From the NCBI GenBank assembly GCA_963801255.1, contig CAWDEC010000006.1:372001-436000 (forward strand): a stretch of DNA of 64,000 nt, written 5' to 3'. Below the pieces are notes generated by a model, which was given only the letters and a program-made list of their open reading frames with translations, was not told the DNA's origin and did no database searches. Below are positions 16,097 to 25,651 of the stretch, in pieces. The DNA is from JAICXG01 sp963801255. GTDB taxonomy: Bacteria > Verrucomicrobiota > Verrucomicrobiia > Chthoniobacterales > UBA10450. The position numbers were made by a program, and so were the translations under genes. Positions within the stretch are counted from its first letter, which is position 1; each line of letters starts with the position of its first letter.

Positions 16097-17864
16097 TCGA
16101 TCGGTGCGAGGCTTCCTTTCGCCTGACGAAATGGCCAAGCACGACCATGCTCCAGAGCCGGGTCCAGTGCAGCCGGCCTTGACGGAAACCTTTCCGCGCA
16201 TTGGCGACGAACTCGTCAGGTAAAAATCCGCGAACAACCAGCTCGCATAGGCCTTCATCGACAAAGTTCGCCAGCGGACCGCTCATCCACTCTTGCATCG
16301 GCAGAGCGAAACCCGCCTTGGGTCGTTCGTAGACCGCCGGTGGCAACAGATCCCGAGAGGCTTGCACGAGGAGTCCTTTGGCCCGGCCGTAGCGTTGTTT
16401 CTCGGCGGCAGGCAGGCCTAACGAATACTCGACCAATTGATGATCGAGAAACGGCACGCGCAATTCGAGTGAGACTGCCATGCTCATTTGATCGGAATCG
16501 CGCAGGAGCATGTGGCGCATGTATCCAGTCAGCTCCGCCCAACTGATTCGGGAAAAATCATCCGGTAATTCCACCGGACATTCGAAGGTCAAGTTATCAT
16601 TAGGCAACCCGGCCTGCTGCAGCATCTCATCGGTGAAGAATCGCCTCCGCCAACGGGTTAGCAGATCGACGTCGGTATCGTTAGGCAAATCCATCAGGCG
16701 CGCACCGCCGAGAAGGCGGCGGACACCGCGCGGGAGTTGTGCCAGCCATTTCAGGCGCGGCACATCGCGAAAGCTCGGATAACCACCGAAAAGCTCATCG
16801 CCACCCAAACCGGACAGAGCCACTTTCACTCCCTGCTGAGCCACTGCGCGAGACACGATATAGGTATTGATCGCGTCGACCGAGGGAAGGTCGAGATGAG
16901 CAACCGCCTCGGTCACCGACTGAATGACTTCGTCTTCATTCAATTCGAGCCGTCGATGGGTAGTTCCGTAACGCTGTGCGACCTGAAGAGCGATGGCACT
17001 CTCATCGAATTCTGCCATATCGAAGCCGACCGTGAAGGTGAGCAAACGCGGTCCGAGTCGCTGCGCGGCGAGCGCCGTCACAATCGAAGAATCGATTCCG
17101 CCACTCAAAAAACTCGCGACCGGAACGTCGGAAAGAAGATGCTCCTCAACCGCAGTCTCAAGAAGCGCGCGTAGTTTTTCCGGAGCGGCTTGCGTGGAAG
17201 AGGTGAATCTCTGTCGCGCCGGCCAATAGCGCGAGAGGCGAGGTTTTGCTTCAGAGCCAATTGTTAGGCAATAGCCTGCCGGCAAAGCCCGGATTGCCGG
17301 ATACAAAATTCTCTCCTCCGGACAGGCACCACACTGCAAGTAGGCGCTAATTGAGGCCGGTGTCGGCTCGGATTCCAAAGTGGTGAGCACTTTTACCTCC
17401 GAGGCCAGGCGAAAATGAGCTTCATCCAGAGTGTAATAGAGAGGTTTGATGCCGAGACGATCGCGTGCGACGAAGAGCTCCTGGCGCGCCGAATCGTAAA
17501 TGGCGAGGGCGAACATTCCTTTGAGGCGCGAGACAATTTCCGGTCCCCAACTCGCATACCCGGCGAGAATCGTTTCGGTGTCGCTCGTGCCGCGCCATTT
17601 GCGATTGCCAATCTCGGCACGCAACTCGCGATGATTGTAAATCTCGCCATTGACCACGATAACGTTCCCAGTCGCAGGATCGGTCATCGGCTGAGAACCG
17701 TTAGGCGAGAGATCGAGAATCGCCAATCGAGTGTTGCCTAGCCAGATCCGTTCATCGGGCGAAATCCATTCACCCTGCGCGTCCGGGCCGCGATGCAAAA
17801 GGAGGCTAAGATCGAGCGGCGCGGCAGCTGCGCCAAAGCTGAAATGAGCCGCGATGCCGCACAT
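16065..17864 (-). CDS. asnB: asparagine synthase, glutamine-hydrolysing
   Basis: Transfers amide nitrogen from glutamine to aspartate through a beta-aspartyl-AMP intermediate. The N-terminal glutaminase domain begins MCGIAAHF, so Cys2 is the nucleophile, and VVNGEIYNHRELRAE near residue 70 is intact. The synthetase domain has the ATP loop FLSGGIDSSIV near 255 and LSGLGGDELFGGYPSF near 350. 599 residues is normal. Its place inside a glycosyltransferase operon is common in polysaccharide clusters, where such enzymes are suspected of amidating a sugar acid or peptide substituent rather than serving housekeeping asparagine supply; that is inference. Confidence 0.93.
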   Translation of the reverse strand: MCGIAAHFSFGAAAAPLDLSLLLHRGPDAQGEWISPDERIWLGNTRLAILDLSPNGSQPMTDPATGNVIVVNGEIYNHRELRAEIGNRKWRGTSDTETILAGYASWGPEIVSRLKGMFALAIYDSARQELFVARDRLGIKPLYYTLDEAHFRLASEVKVLTTLESEPTPASISAYLQCGACPEERILYPAIRALPAGYCLTIGSEAKPRLSRYWPARQRFTSSTQAAPEKLRALLETAVEEHLLSDVPVASFLSGGIDSSIVTALAAQRLGPRLLTFTVGFDMAEFDESAIALQVAQRYGTTHRRLELNEDEVIQSVTEAVAHLDLPSVDAINTYIVSRAVAQQGVKVALSGLGGDELFGGYPSFRDVPRLKWLAQLPRGVRRLLGGARLMDLPNDTDVDLLTRWRRRFFTDEMLQQAGLPNDNLTFECPVELPDDFSRISWAELTGYMRHMLLRDSDQMSMAVSLELRVPFLDHQLVEYSLGLPAAEKQRYGRAKGLLVQASRDLLPPAVYERPKAGFALPMQEWMSGPLANFVDEGLCELVVRGFLPDEFVANARKGFRQGRLHWTRLWSMVVLGHFVRRKEASHRSNENPALHSLA

Positions 17865-17873
17865 GGCTGTGTT

Positions 17874-19004
17874 CTATACCGGCACGCCGAGTGAGCGATA
17901 GAGCTCGACGTATTGCGCGATCATGTTTTCCGCGCGGAAACGCCCGGCATTTTCCAGACTCTTTTCGCTCAAGTGCGCGCGCTCTGCAGGATCGGAGAGA
18001 CTCAAAAGAGCACGAGCAAAAGCCGCTTCGTCCTCGACTGGCGCGGTTAATGCCCCGTCGCCCGCGACTTCCGACATGGGTTCGTGGTCGCTGCAAACGA
18101 CCGGGCAACCGCAGGCTTGCGCTTCGATGATCGGCCAGCCGAAGCCTTCGTAACGAGATGGATAAAGTAGAGCGCAGGCTGAACTGTAGAGCGCTTCGAG
18201 CAGGTCGTTGCCGGGACCCTCTACTTCGACCAGTCGATCGAGCAGGCCAAGCTCCTCGCCTAACGAACGCAACGCGTGAGTCAATTTCTGCCCGGCGAAA
18301 ACCATCTGGCCGTTCCAGCTGTCCTTCGTCAGAGCGAAAATCCGGAGCGCGCCCTCGCGATTTTTCATACGCAAGTTGGATCCCACATGGAGAATGAAGG
18401 GCCGCTCGAGATCGAGTTGAGGAATTTGCGACAGCATCGAACGCGCACGCTCCGGCCCCTGTTTGCGATAAGGATAGTTGATTCCATGATAGATGAGCAG
18501 GATTTCTGGCCGGCCCGCTTTTTGCCTAACGAGTCGCCGCGCATCGCGCCAGGTGGCGGACGACGCACAGGCAATCGCGGTCGCCCGGCGGAGGCCGGAC
18601 AAGATCCAACGCTGCAAATATTTCCCAGTCGCTGAAGCCGGCGTATCGGGCACTTCGCCGAGCGCGCCCCGCACTGCCAGCAGATCGTGGCAACTCACGA
18701 CGACAGGCCGGCCTTGGATCCGGGCGGCATACATGGCGTTGGAGTGATCGCAGATGTGCACGAGCTCGGGCGATCGCTTTGCGAGCGCCCATTTTAGTCG
18801 CCAGGGGAAAATGAGAAACTTATCGAGATAGCCAAGCCACTTCGCCACGAAAGGCCCGGCGAATGTCACCCGTCCGAGATATGGTTGCGGCTGGATTATC
18901 TCCACGGGCACATCCGCTGTCGTTAGGCCACGCAGCATCATGTTGGCAAACCGTTGCATGCTTTGCTGCTGATCGGCCGGATAATTACCGATCAAAAGGA
19001 TCAT
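17874..19004 (-). CDS. glycosyltransferase family 4
   Basis: A 376-residue GT-B glycosyltransferase beginning MILLIGNYPADQQQSMQRFANMM. It has VVSCHDLLAVRGA near residue 110, FILHVGSNLRMKNREGALRIFAL near 205 and the donor-binding LLYPSRYEGFGWPIIEAQACGCPV near 285 with the family E-x7-E motif. The CHDLLAVRG segment is seen in O-antigen mannosyl- and glucosyltransferases. I use the internal ATG 19004 instead of the long frame start at 19226, because the extra 74 residues are arginine-rich shadow sequence from the neighbouring gene. It overlaps the preceding membrane gene by 20 bases. Confidence 0.86.
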   Translation of the reverse strand: MILLIGNYPADQQQSMQRFANMMLRGLTTADVPVEIIQPQPYLGRVTFAGPFVAKWLGYLDKFLIFPWRLKWALAKRSPELVHICDHSNAMYAARIQGRPVVVSCHDLLAVRGALGEVPDTPASATGKYLQRWILSGLRRATAIACASSATWRDARRLVRQKAGRPEILLIYHGINYPYRKQGPERARSMLSQIPQLDLERPFILHVGSNLRMKNREGALRIFALTKDSWNGQMVFAGQKLTHALRSLGEELGLLDRLVEVEGPGNDLLEALYSSACALLYPSRYEGFGWPIIEAQACGCPVVCSDHEPMSEVAGDGALTAPVEDEAAFARALLSLSDPAERAHLSEKSLENAGRFRAENMIAQYVELYRSLGVPV

Positions 19005-20469
19005 GCGTGAGAGGCGCGTCACGACGCCGGCTATCATGCAGCCGATCGGCATAAACCGACCGGCGATTGTGACGCTCCGGCGCTCGCCGGTGTTCGTCGT
19101 CTTTTCCCGTCGGTTCCTCCTCTTGGCCTGCCCGGGCAGCAAGGGCGAGCCCGGCCAGCGCGACCGCAAAACCGAGCGTGGTCGGTTGTCCAAATGGACC
19201 TTCGAGCAGAGCAAAAAAGGATGCACTGAAGAGAAAGAGCGGGAGTGGATTGTCCCGCCGAAGTTGGCTCAGCGAAAAACGACCGACGTGAAACGTAATC
19301 GCACACCGCCAGAGCAAAAAGGCCCCGCCAAGAATTGGCCCGCTTTCCAGGATAATTCGCGACCACTCGTTTTCTGCGAGGAGAAATTCCACGTGTCCGA
19401 CAAGAAAATTCGCGCCCCCGTTCGTTCCCACACCAAGTCCGAAGCCACCGAGAGGAGCTCGCGTCAGCACGCGTAAACCATCAAAAAAATCGCCAAAAGT
19501 GCGGCCGACTAAATCTCCAACCACACTACTCTCGGCAGCATCGGCGCCTTCGGCAAAACGATCGGAGAGAATGCCAATACCTTCCCTAAAAACCGGCAGG
19601 TAGCTGATTAGCCAAAACACAATTGCGGCAAAGAAAATATAGCGACCGAATTTGCCCGCGAGCGTGGGCTTAACGAACAAAATGACCGCGAGCGACGCCG
19701 CTACCACTCCTACCGCAAGGACTGCGGCGCGACTTCCGGAAACCCCCATCCCAACGAGCAACGCCCCACCAGCCGCGCCGAGGAGCCAGGTCTTGTAGGG
19801 CAATTTACCCAGGACGGCGTGAAGCATGAAAGCCGCTACCGAGCTCAGGTAGTAAACAGCTCCGGAGACAAATGAAAATGTCCCTGGCGGCCGAATGCGA
19901 CCGCTGCCGGCGCCTAGTTGCACGCCTTCGCCCACTCCTGCGGTGCTGTTGATGAAGGAATCGGGCGAGGAGGCGAACTGCGCAGCCATCAGAACACTCA
20001 TCGGAATCATGCCCATCATCGTCCACCAGCCGACGCGTTTTACATCCTCAAGATCGAAGACCATCGGAATGACGAAGATCAGTGGCAGGTGCAAGTAATT
20101 GCAGCGAACACCGTAGCCAGTAACGAGAATGATGGTTTTGATCGGGAAATACGGCAGCAGCACAATAATACCTGTTGCCCACGAAAGAATGGCAATCAGT
20201 TCCAGGGTCACAATCCAGACGTTTTGTGGAATGAGCCGGGCGCGAAACGCCAGGACATAAATCGCGACCGCGACCGGGTCGCGAGCCAGCAGAAGCGGCG
20301 TCGAAAGTTGGGGAAGCACCCATTTACGAAAGACACCTTCGAAAACCAGCAGCCACAGATAAAACCAAATGAGCCCTCGGATGTGCCGGATCGTCGCCGA
20401 GTGGTCGACGATCTTTGCTGACTTTGCGGGAGCGGAAGGATGCACCCTGCCTGCGGCAGTGACATTCAT
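18985..20469 (-). CDS. O-antigen ligase/polymerase-like membrane protein
   Basis: A 494-residue integral membrane protein with about 10 hydrophobic segments (for example WFYLWLLVFEGVF, LLLARDPVAVAIYVLAF, WLLGAAGGALLVGMGVSG and YIFFAAIVFWLISYL). The segment MGVSGSRAAVLAVGVV and the large loop containing RAPLGGFGLGVGTNGGANF and ENEWSRIILESGPIL are those of Wzy/WaaL-type proteins, which polymerise repeat units or ligate them to a carrier in the periplasm. The C-terminal 50 residues are charged and arginine-rich. Its ATG overlaps the stop of the upstream glycosyltransferase by 4 bases. Choosing between polymerase and ligase is not possible from sequence. Confidence 0.8.
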   Translation of the reverse strand: MNVTAAGRVHPSAPAKSAKIVDHSATIRHIRGLIWFYLWLLVFEGVFRKWVLPQLSTPLLLARDPVAVAIYVLAFRARLIPQNVWIVTLELIAILSWATGIIVLLPYFPIKTIILVTGYGVRCNYLHLPLIFVIPMVFDLEDVKRVGWWTMMGMIPMSVLMAAQFASSPDSFINSTAGVGEGVQLGAGSGRIRPPGTFSFVSGAVYYLSSVAAFMLHAVLGKLPYKTWLLGAAGGALLVGMGVSGSRAAVLAVGVVAASLAVILFVKPTLAGKFGRYIFFAAIVFWLISYLPVFREGIGILSDRFAEGADAAESSVVGDLVGRTFGDFFDGLRVLTRAPLGGFGLGVGTNGGANFLVGHVEFLLAENEWSRIILESGPILGGAFLLWRCAITFHVGRFSLSQLRRDNPLPLFLFSASFFALLEGPFGQPTTLGFAVALAGLALAARAGQEEEPTGKDDEHRRAPERHNRRSVYADRLHDSRRRDAPLTHDPFDR

Positions 20470-21713
20470 GAATTGAGGCTTCTACCAACCACTTCTCGTG
20501 CCAGTTCGACAAGGCGCCGCCGATAATCTTCCCACTGAATAGTCAGCGCCTTATGCCGGGCTGCTTCCTGCATGGCCCGTCGCCTCTCCTTCTCGCGGCT
20601 AAGGAGGCTGAGCTTCTCCTCGATCGCCTCGGATGAGCGAATCGGAATAATAAACCCATCGGTTCCATCGCTGATCAGGTCCGGTCCGGCAGTATGCGAA
20701 GTGGTGATCACTACCAACCCCCGACTCATGGCCTCCGTCATAACCAGACCAAACCCTTCGTGAAGCGACGGCAAGACCAGAACATCGTGTCGCGACATTT
20801 CCTCTAGTAACTCAGGATGAGGAAGAGAAGGTATCCAGCGATACTTTCCCAGGACCGCAGGCACAGGAACTTCGGCACTAACTCTTCGACCAACAAGAGA
20901 AAGCTCAATTTCGTCGCCCAACTTCTCCATTGCCTCCAGCAGATAACCAAGTCCTTTCGCCTGTGTAAGTGCGCCCACAAAAATTACCCGTAGTTTGTCG
21001 AGAGAAGATCTAGGCCGGACAGGCGTGTCGCACGCATCTGTTCCGTAAGGCAAGACATGAATTGGCGCGGTCACGGTCTTCCCATCCAGGATACTCTGTC
21101 TGGCAAATGATGTCGGCGTAATAACCGCGTCGGCCAGCCCTAACTCTTCATCTTTCCGCGCGAGCTTTTCGGCGCTATCGGTCAAGGCGCCCAGCGTGGG
21201 GGCCCATTCCGGATGCAGTTCCGCCTCCTCTTCTTGAAGGCGTCTTACTGTCCGCCAATGGACAATGGGATGTTCATAAATGCAGAGAATCCCACGAGCC
21301 TTCGCCGCGCGAAATGTAACGACTGCCCCATCGTCGTAGGCGTATACGGCTTTGCTCGTTGGGGCACTCGCGACGCGCGTCGCCACCCGTCGGTCGAGCG
21401 ATTGGTAAACCGCGTCAATACCAAAGACACCATTTCCGCCGCCAAACCACTGCTGCCAACCGAGCTGGCCAATAATTTGTCTCCCCCATTCGCGCCAACC
21501 GACGGTATGAATGTATGGCTGGAGCTCTCTGGCAAACGAACGTCGACGAAGCTCGCGACAAAGATGCGGAAATCGCGACGCCAGGCTGTCGAGAAGGCTA
21601 TTTTCACGCCAGTTGATGCAAGTCCAAAATTCGTCCAGCATGCCGGCTTCCGCAAAGGCCAGGGCAGCTTGCCTCACGTTTTGGTTGGCAGTTGGATGCG
21701 AAAGAATAATCAC
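20466..21713 (-). CDS. glycosyltransferase family 4
   Basis: A 415-residue GT-B enzyme. The N-terminal part (MIILSHPTANQNVRQAALAFAEAGML) resembles the group that starts with a HPTGN-type loop. The C-domain has LRVIFVGALTQAKGLGYLLEAM near residue 255 and VLVLPSLHEGFGLVMTEAMSRGLVVI near 315, containing the E-x7-E motif; KSSH-like segment TTSHTAGPDLISDG follows. It overlaps both neighbours by 4 bases (ATGA), so it is part of a tightly coupled operon with the O-antigen-polymerase-like protein downstream and another family 4 enzyme upstream. Confidence 0.86.
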   Translation of the reverse strand: MIILSHPTANQNVRQAALAFAEAGMLDEFWTCINWRENSLLDSLASRFPHLCRELRRRSFARELQPYIHTVGWREWGRQIIGQLGWQQWFGGGNGVFGIDAVYQSLDRRVATRVASAPTSKAVYAYDDGAVVTFRAAKARGILCIYEHPIVHWRTVRRLQEEEAELHPEWAPTLGALTDSAEKLARKDEELGLADAVITPTSFARQSILDGKTVTAPIHVLPYGTDACDTPVRPRSSLDKLRVIFVGALTQAKGLGYLLEAMEKLGDEIELSLVGRRVSAEVPVPAVLGKYRWIPSLPHPELLEEMSRHDVLVLPSLHEGFGLVMTEAMSRGLVVITTSHTAGPDLISDGTDGFIIPIRSSEAIEEKLSLLSREKERRRAMQEAARHKALTIQWEDYRRRLVELAREVVGRSLNS

Positions 21714-22723
21714 GAGAGTTTCGAAAGAAATATCTGGCGATACTCATGAGCGATTACCGCAGGATGAAACCTGGCCAGGTGCTTGGGCGCGTTTTCAAGG
21801 AGACACCTTCGTTCGTTAGGCTTGGCCAGCAACTGACCCAGGGTATGTGTCAGAGCTTCAACGTCTCCGTTTGGGAAAGTAAGTCCGCATGGTCCAATCG
21901 CCTCGGGTAATCCGCCGCCGTTCGATCCTACGACCGCACAGCCGCACGCGATCCCCTCCAGCGCTACGACACCGAATGGCTCGTCGTAACGCGACGGAAT
22001 CACCAGGATCTTATGTTGACGCAGGAGCGCCGCTAACGCCGCGCCGCTCTTAGCTCCAAGAAATACCACCCTTTCATGCAATCCAAGCCGCGTTGTCAAC
22101 TCGACAAGCGCAGCCTGTTCCGGTCCGGTGCCAACAATCGTTAGGCGCACTCCAGGTCCTGCAACTTGAAGACGAGCGAGCGCTTCAAGTAACAGGTCGA
22201 CCCCCTTTTCCGACACCAGTCGGCCAAGAAAGATGAGATCGCCGGAACGATCGACCTCCGAGGCAGACGTTTTGAACATCTCGGCATCGTAGGGATTCGG
22301 GATGACAACTGAAGCCGTGCGAAAGCAATTCGCGACCGCCCGGCTAATAGCTACGCTCGGCGTAACTTGAACCACTGCGTGTTTGATGCGCTGCACCAAA
22401 TCCACCCCGGAAGGTTGCCGGCAGTACGAGCCCTGATGAGTAATAACCGCCGGCTTATGCAGGATCCAGCTGGGCCACAGCGTGCGCAGGCTCAGGTTGT
22501 TTTGCCAGACAATATCGCACCACTGGATTGCACGAAAGAGTGCGCCTAACGACGGCTTTCGGATCACCGGCCAGTTAAACTCCTCCAATCCTTCATTTGG
22601 AGTATGTGTCACGATTATGACTTCGTCTCCCTGGCGAGCAAACTCTTGCGCCAGCAGCAGGCTGACCGTTTCAATTCCGCCGATGCTGGGCGGGAAGGCA
22701 TGAGATGATATTAGAAGCTTCAA
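21710..22723 (-). CDS. glycosyltransferase family 4
   Basis: A 337-residue GT-B glycosyltransferase with LKLLISSHAFPPSIGGIETVSL at the N-terminus, GDLIFLGRLVSEKGVDLLLEAL near residue 170 and ILVIPSRYDEPFGVVALEGIACGCAVVGS near 245. I place the start at TTG 22723, whose bases overlap the TGA stop of the upstream family 2 gene (TTGA), a layout of the coupled type seen through this operon; the longer frame from 22774 would overlap that gene by 55 bases. This is the last gene before a 6.3 kb interval that lacks the dispersed GCCTAACGA word; its own sequence carries three copies. Confidence 0.85.
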   Translation of the reverse strand: MKLLISSHAFPPSIGGIETVSLLLAQEFARQGDEVIIVTHTPNEGLEEFNWPVIRKPSLGALFRAIQWCDIVWQNNLSLRTLWPSWILHKPAVITHQGSYCRQPSGVDLVQRIKHAVVQVTPSVAISRAVANCFRTASVVIPNPYDAEMFKTSASEVDRSGDLIFLGRLVSEKGVDLLLEALARLQVAGPGVRLTIVGTGPEQAALVELTTRLGLHERVVFLGAKSGAALAALLRQHKILVIPSRYDEPFGVVALEGIACGCAVVGSNGGGLPEAIGPCGLTFPNGDVEALTHTLGQLLAKPNERRCLLENAPKHLARFHPAVIAHEYRQIFLSKLS

Positions 22724-23565
22724 ATTGCCGGCCGGCCGGTGCGCCCGGCGAAATAGTCCCGGACTGCTCGCCAACGCGCGCGCACCGAAGAGAAATTATG
22801 TCGATGAAATGCGAGTCGCAAGGTATTGGCCAGAATCAGAAGAGCGCGCAACGTTGCCGCCGCACCGCCAAAATAGTCGTGGACGAGAAACAGCGAGTTT
22901 CGCGCGAACAGATAACTGCGCCAGGCATTCTCCGTGGACGTAACTGGATTAACTACGACCGCTCCCCAGACCATGACCACCTTCCAACCCTCGCGAACGG
23001 CGCGCGCCCCTAGCTCATGTTCATCGCCATAGGCGAAGTAACGTTGATCGAAAATCCCTATCTCTTGCAAACACTCCCGTCGCACCAACATGAGTGTGCC
23101 GTGTGGAACGTCGATCTCCTGTGAGATGCCACGCCCTCGCGGTAAAGCCGTCTCCGGTTGCACACCATGCCAGCGTGAGAACCGCGTGATGATGGGCTCG
23201 GGATACTGCGGGCAGGCAATACCGACGCGCGCATCATTTTTCGCTGCCCGAAGGAGGAGTGGCAAGCAATCGGATTCCGGCATCGCATCGTGTGCACTGA
23301 TAAAGCAGAAGGAGCTTGTCTCACTGTGAAGCCAATGGCGTAGCGCGACATTTAAGGCGCCGCCCCAGCCCTTGTTGTTGTCCAGCCTGACGATATTAGC
23401 GTTGGAATCGAGAATCGATTCCAGTTCCTGAAATAGCTCCGGCGATGAGTCGTTATCGAGCACGGTAATGTCGAGCGGCACATCCTGCGCAAGAAAGGCG
23501 CGTACGGTCCTCGCGCAGGCTTCCGGCTGATTCCAGTGAACAACCAGCAACCGCGAAACACTCAT
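22720..23565 (-). CDS. glycosyltransferase family 2 (rhamnosyltransferase-like)
   Basis: A 281-residue GT-A enzyme. The nucleotide-binding strand LLVVHWNQPEACARTVRAFLAQ is followed by LDITVLDNDSSPE near residue 35 and by DNNKGWGGALNVALRH, the pattern of family 2 rhamnosyl- and galactosyltransferases that use a QNxGxxxG-like motif. The metal site is replaced by SAHDAMPESD near 100. FDQRYFAYGDEHELGARAVREGW near 190 is the acceptor-side motif typical of this group. It starts at ATG 23565, overlapping the stop of the upstream gene by 4 bases. Confidence 0.84.
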   Translation of the reverse strand: MSVSRLLVVHWNQPEACARTVRAFLAQDVPLDITVLDNDSSPELFQELESILDSNANIVRLDNNKGWGGALNVALRHWLHSETSSFCFISAHDAMPESDCLPLLLRAAKNDARVGIACPQYPEPIITRFSRWHGVQPETALPRGRGISQEIDVPHGTLMLVRRECLQEIGIFDQRYFAYGDEHELGARAVREGWKVVMVWGAVVVNPVTSTENAWRSYLFARNSLFLVHDYFGGAAATLRALLILANTLRLAFHRHNFSSVRARWRAVRDYFAGRTGRPAI

Positions 23566-24611
23566 GGTTCGATAACTTTCGCGATCGTGGTGGCAAGACC
23601 AGCAGACGACGCGTTCCTTTGATACCAATGGTAAATGGCCTGTGCTATGGCGGGGCGCTCACGCGCCGTTGGAAGAGTCGCGAGCGTAAAAGGTCCGGGC
23701 ATAACGTCGCCATCGATGGATATCTTTGAATTCACCGAAGGAAAGACTGGTATTACACCATGCGCACAATAGGCCGCAAAAGCGGTGGATTTCAGAATGA
23801 CCTCCGTCCGGACATGGCTTCGGGCAAAGTAATCCACCCAGCCAAACGCGCACTTAGCCAAACGCTCGGAGGCTGGCGCCACTTCGATGTCAGGCCAATA
23901 GCGGTCGGTTTTTAATTGGCGCCGAATATCCTCCCGCTCGTCTCCACCTATGACAGCCAAGTCTTTGCCACTGGGAAAAGAGCGAAGGGAACGTTGAATT
24001 AATTCATTACCTCCGCAGATGACCCAACGCTCAGGATTCCGATCGGCAATCTGTTCGTGAGAAAGTGTTGGCTCGCCGAAGGTCGAGAACACCGGTCTAA
24101 CGACAACAGGAGCAGAGGGCAAAAGTGTTCGCAGCTGATTAGCGAGGAGATTGCTGCTGACGACGCAACTGACGGAGGATTTGGCCACGAGTCGAGCGAG
24201 ACGCTTTTGCAGCGGTTGCAGCCAAAAGGCGCTTCGACGCCAGCCGCTCGATGCGTAGAGCTCGTGAAAAATAGTAATTAAGGGACCGCCGAGCAACGGC
24301 CGCATCTCGCTAACCCGTTTCGGAAGCCAGAAAGGTATTCCGCGTGGGTGGTAGCCGTAGTTGACATAGTGCAGGATGGCGGCGGCCGCCCGCGATGGAC
24401 GCCACGCCGAATCGCTCAAAGCGAGACCGGTGACGAAATCCGTGCTTAGGCCGCTCACGTTCGCCAGGCTTCCAGCAAGCACTTTAGCGTAATCGTTTAC
24501 TCCTCCTCGGTGAGATAAGGGATACGGCACGATCTGCACAATGGAGTGCGGGTTATTCACCGGATTGAAAAAACCCGCCACACCGATCGCATGGCTTTCG
24601 ACTGGAAACAT
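23562..24611 (-). CDS. putative glycosyltransferase of unassigned GT-B type
   Basis: A 349-residue protein lacking clean family motifs but consistent with a GT-B glycosyltransferase: the N-terminal VQIVPYPLSHRGGVNDYAKVLAGSLA is a donor-domain loop (GGVxDYA) seen in family 4-like enzymes, and SCVVSSNLLANQL and VVVRPVFSTFGEP mark the domain junction near residue 160-175. The usual E-x7-E motif is not evident; the equivalent part reads DYFARSHVRTEVILKSTAFAAYCAHGVIPVF. It could be an inactive or divergent member. It is coupled to the family 2 gene downstream through a 4-base overlap and lies 18 bases after the next upstream gene. Confidence 0.6.
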   Translation of the reverse strand: MFPVESHAIGVAGFFNPVNNPHSIVQIVPYPLSHRGGVNDYAKVLAGSLANVSGLSTDFVTGLALSDSAWRPSRAAAAILHYVNYGYHPRGIPFWLPKRVSEMRPLLGGPLITIFHELYASSGWRRSAFWLQPLQKRLARLVAKSSVSCVVSSNLLANQLRTLLPSAPVVVRPVFSTFGEPTLSHEQIADRNPERWVICGGNELIQRSLRSFPSGKDLAVIGGDEREDIRRQLKTDRYWPDIEVAPASERLAKCAFGWVDYFARSHVRTEVILKSTAFAAYCAHGVIPVFPSVNSKISIDGDVMPGPFTLATLPTARERPAIAQAIYHWYQRNASSAGLATTIAKVIEP

Positions 24612-24629
24612 TGGAACCGGTATCTCCGC

Positions 24630-25634
24630 TCAGCCATTGCGACGCGCGTAAAACCTGCCAATGAGTGAACCGATTCTTACACCTAACCACTTCATAGCTA
24701 ATCGCGGTGCCGAATAGATCTTGAGAGGTTTACCTGCATATTGAACGAAATCTTTATCCGCCCCGGATGGTGGTCTTCCTTTCAGCGCCTCCCAAATAAA
24801 ATGTTTGCGCCAGCTCTTGATCTCACCAGCCGAGTGGGACATCACGTGGCCTCCCACCTTAAAACCCATTCCCTCGGCGCCGACCGCGGTGATCGGATCG
24901 GAAACGAGCATGAGAGCCAGATTCATTAGGTCCTGATCATTACATAGGTAGGGATAACCGGATTTACAGAACACAAATGCATTCAGATTAGCGCCCTCGG
25001 CTACACGGTAGTCAAACAGCGTCTTCCAAGCTTTGAGAAACTCGCCTTGCTCGCGATGGAATGCGAAAAATCCGCTGTTGTAGAACCTATCTGGCGATCG
25101 AGCAATCTCTAACGCGTGCCCCTGCGCATACCTGGCCCATGCTTGCCGAACTGGATGATGACTGGGCAAGTAGTCATTCATATCTTCGCAAACGGCGACG
25201 CCGCATGAGATCCAATGTTCGAAGAAGCTCCACGGAGCCCTTACAATCGCATCCGCATCGAAATAGAAAAATCTTTGCGCGGTCGGGCAATGCACTTCCA
25301 TCAATTGGAGGACGAAGTCGGGCTTATGGTTGTTGAGGAAGTCAGTCGTGGAAAGAGGAATAAAATGAAGAACGCACTCCTCCATCGCATAGGTCCAGCC
25401 ATTACCCATGGCCTGGGCGGACCCAATCGCCCAAAAAGGAAGCTCACCGCGAAATCCAATATAAATATCTCCGCGAAACCCCCGAGCGTAAAGCGAATTT
25501 ACCAGCGTTCCCAGTCCAAAGTGATAGTCTCCCGCGGAGAGTGTGCAAACGATCGAGGATTCGTTGCGTTTCTCTCCGTGCCGCAAGGAATACAATATCT
25601 CAGAATCACTACTCTTCTCTTTACGGTCATCCAT
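24630..25634 (-). CDS. GT-A-fold transferase (family 8-like), function unassigned
   Basis: A 334-residue protein that resembles nucleotide-diphospho-sugar transferases. SSIVCTLSAGDYHFGLGTLVNSLYARGFRGDIYIGFRG forms the N-terminal strand-helix unit, and FFYFDADAIVRAP near residue 125 holds the DxD metal-binding motif. NSGFFAFHREQGEFLKAW near 185 and NDQDLMNLALM near 230 match the pattern of family 8 and related transferases (N-G-hydrophobic and DQ motifs). The sugar and acceptor are unknown. Base composition is visibly AT-richer than the housekeeping part of the window, and no copy of the dispersed GCCTAACGA word is present. Confidence 0.62.
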   Translation of the reverse strand: MDDRKEKSSDSEILYSLRHGEKRNESSIVCTLSAGDYHFGLGTLVNSLYARGFRGDIYIGFRGELPFWAIGSAQAMGNGWTYAMEECVLHFIPLSTTDFLNNHKPDFVLQLMEVHCPTAQRFFYFDADAIVRAPWSFFEHWISCGVAVCEDMNDYLPSHHPVRQAWARYAQGHALEIARSPDRFYNSGFFAFHREQGEFLKAWKTLFDYRVAEGANLNAFVFCKSGYPYLCNDQDLMNLALMLVSDPITAVGAEGMGFKVGGHVMSHSAGEIKSWRKHFIWEALKGRPPSGADKDFVQYAGKPLKIYSAPRLAMKWLGVRIGSLIGRFYARRNG

Positions 25635-25651
25635 GACTTTGGCCTGATAAC

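Noticed and set aside
15368..16126. Plus-strand open frame opposite a glycosyltransferase (252 codons)
   Set aside because: Antisense shadow of a clear family 4 glycosyltransferase; low-complexity arginine-rich translation.
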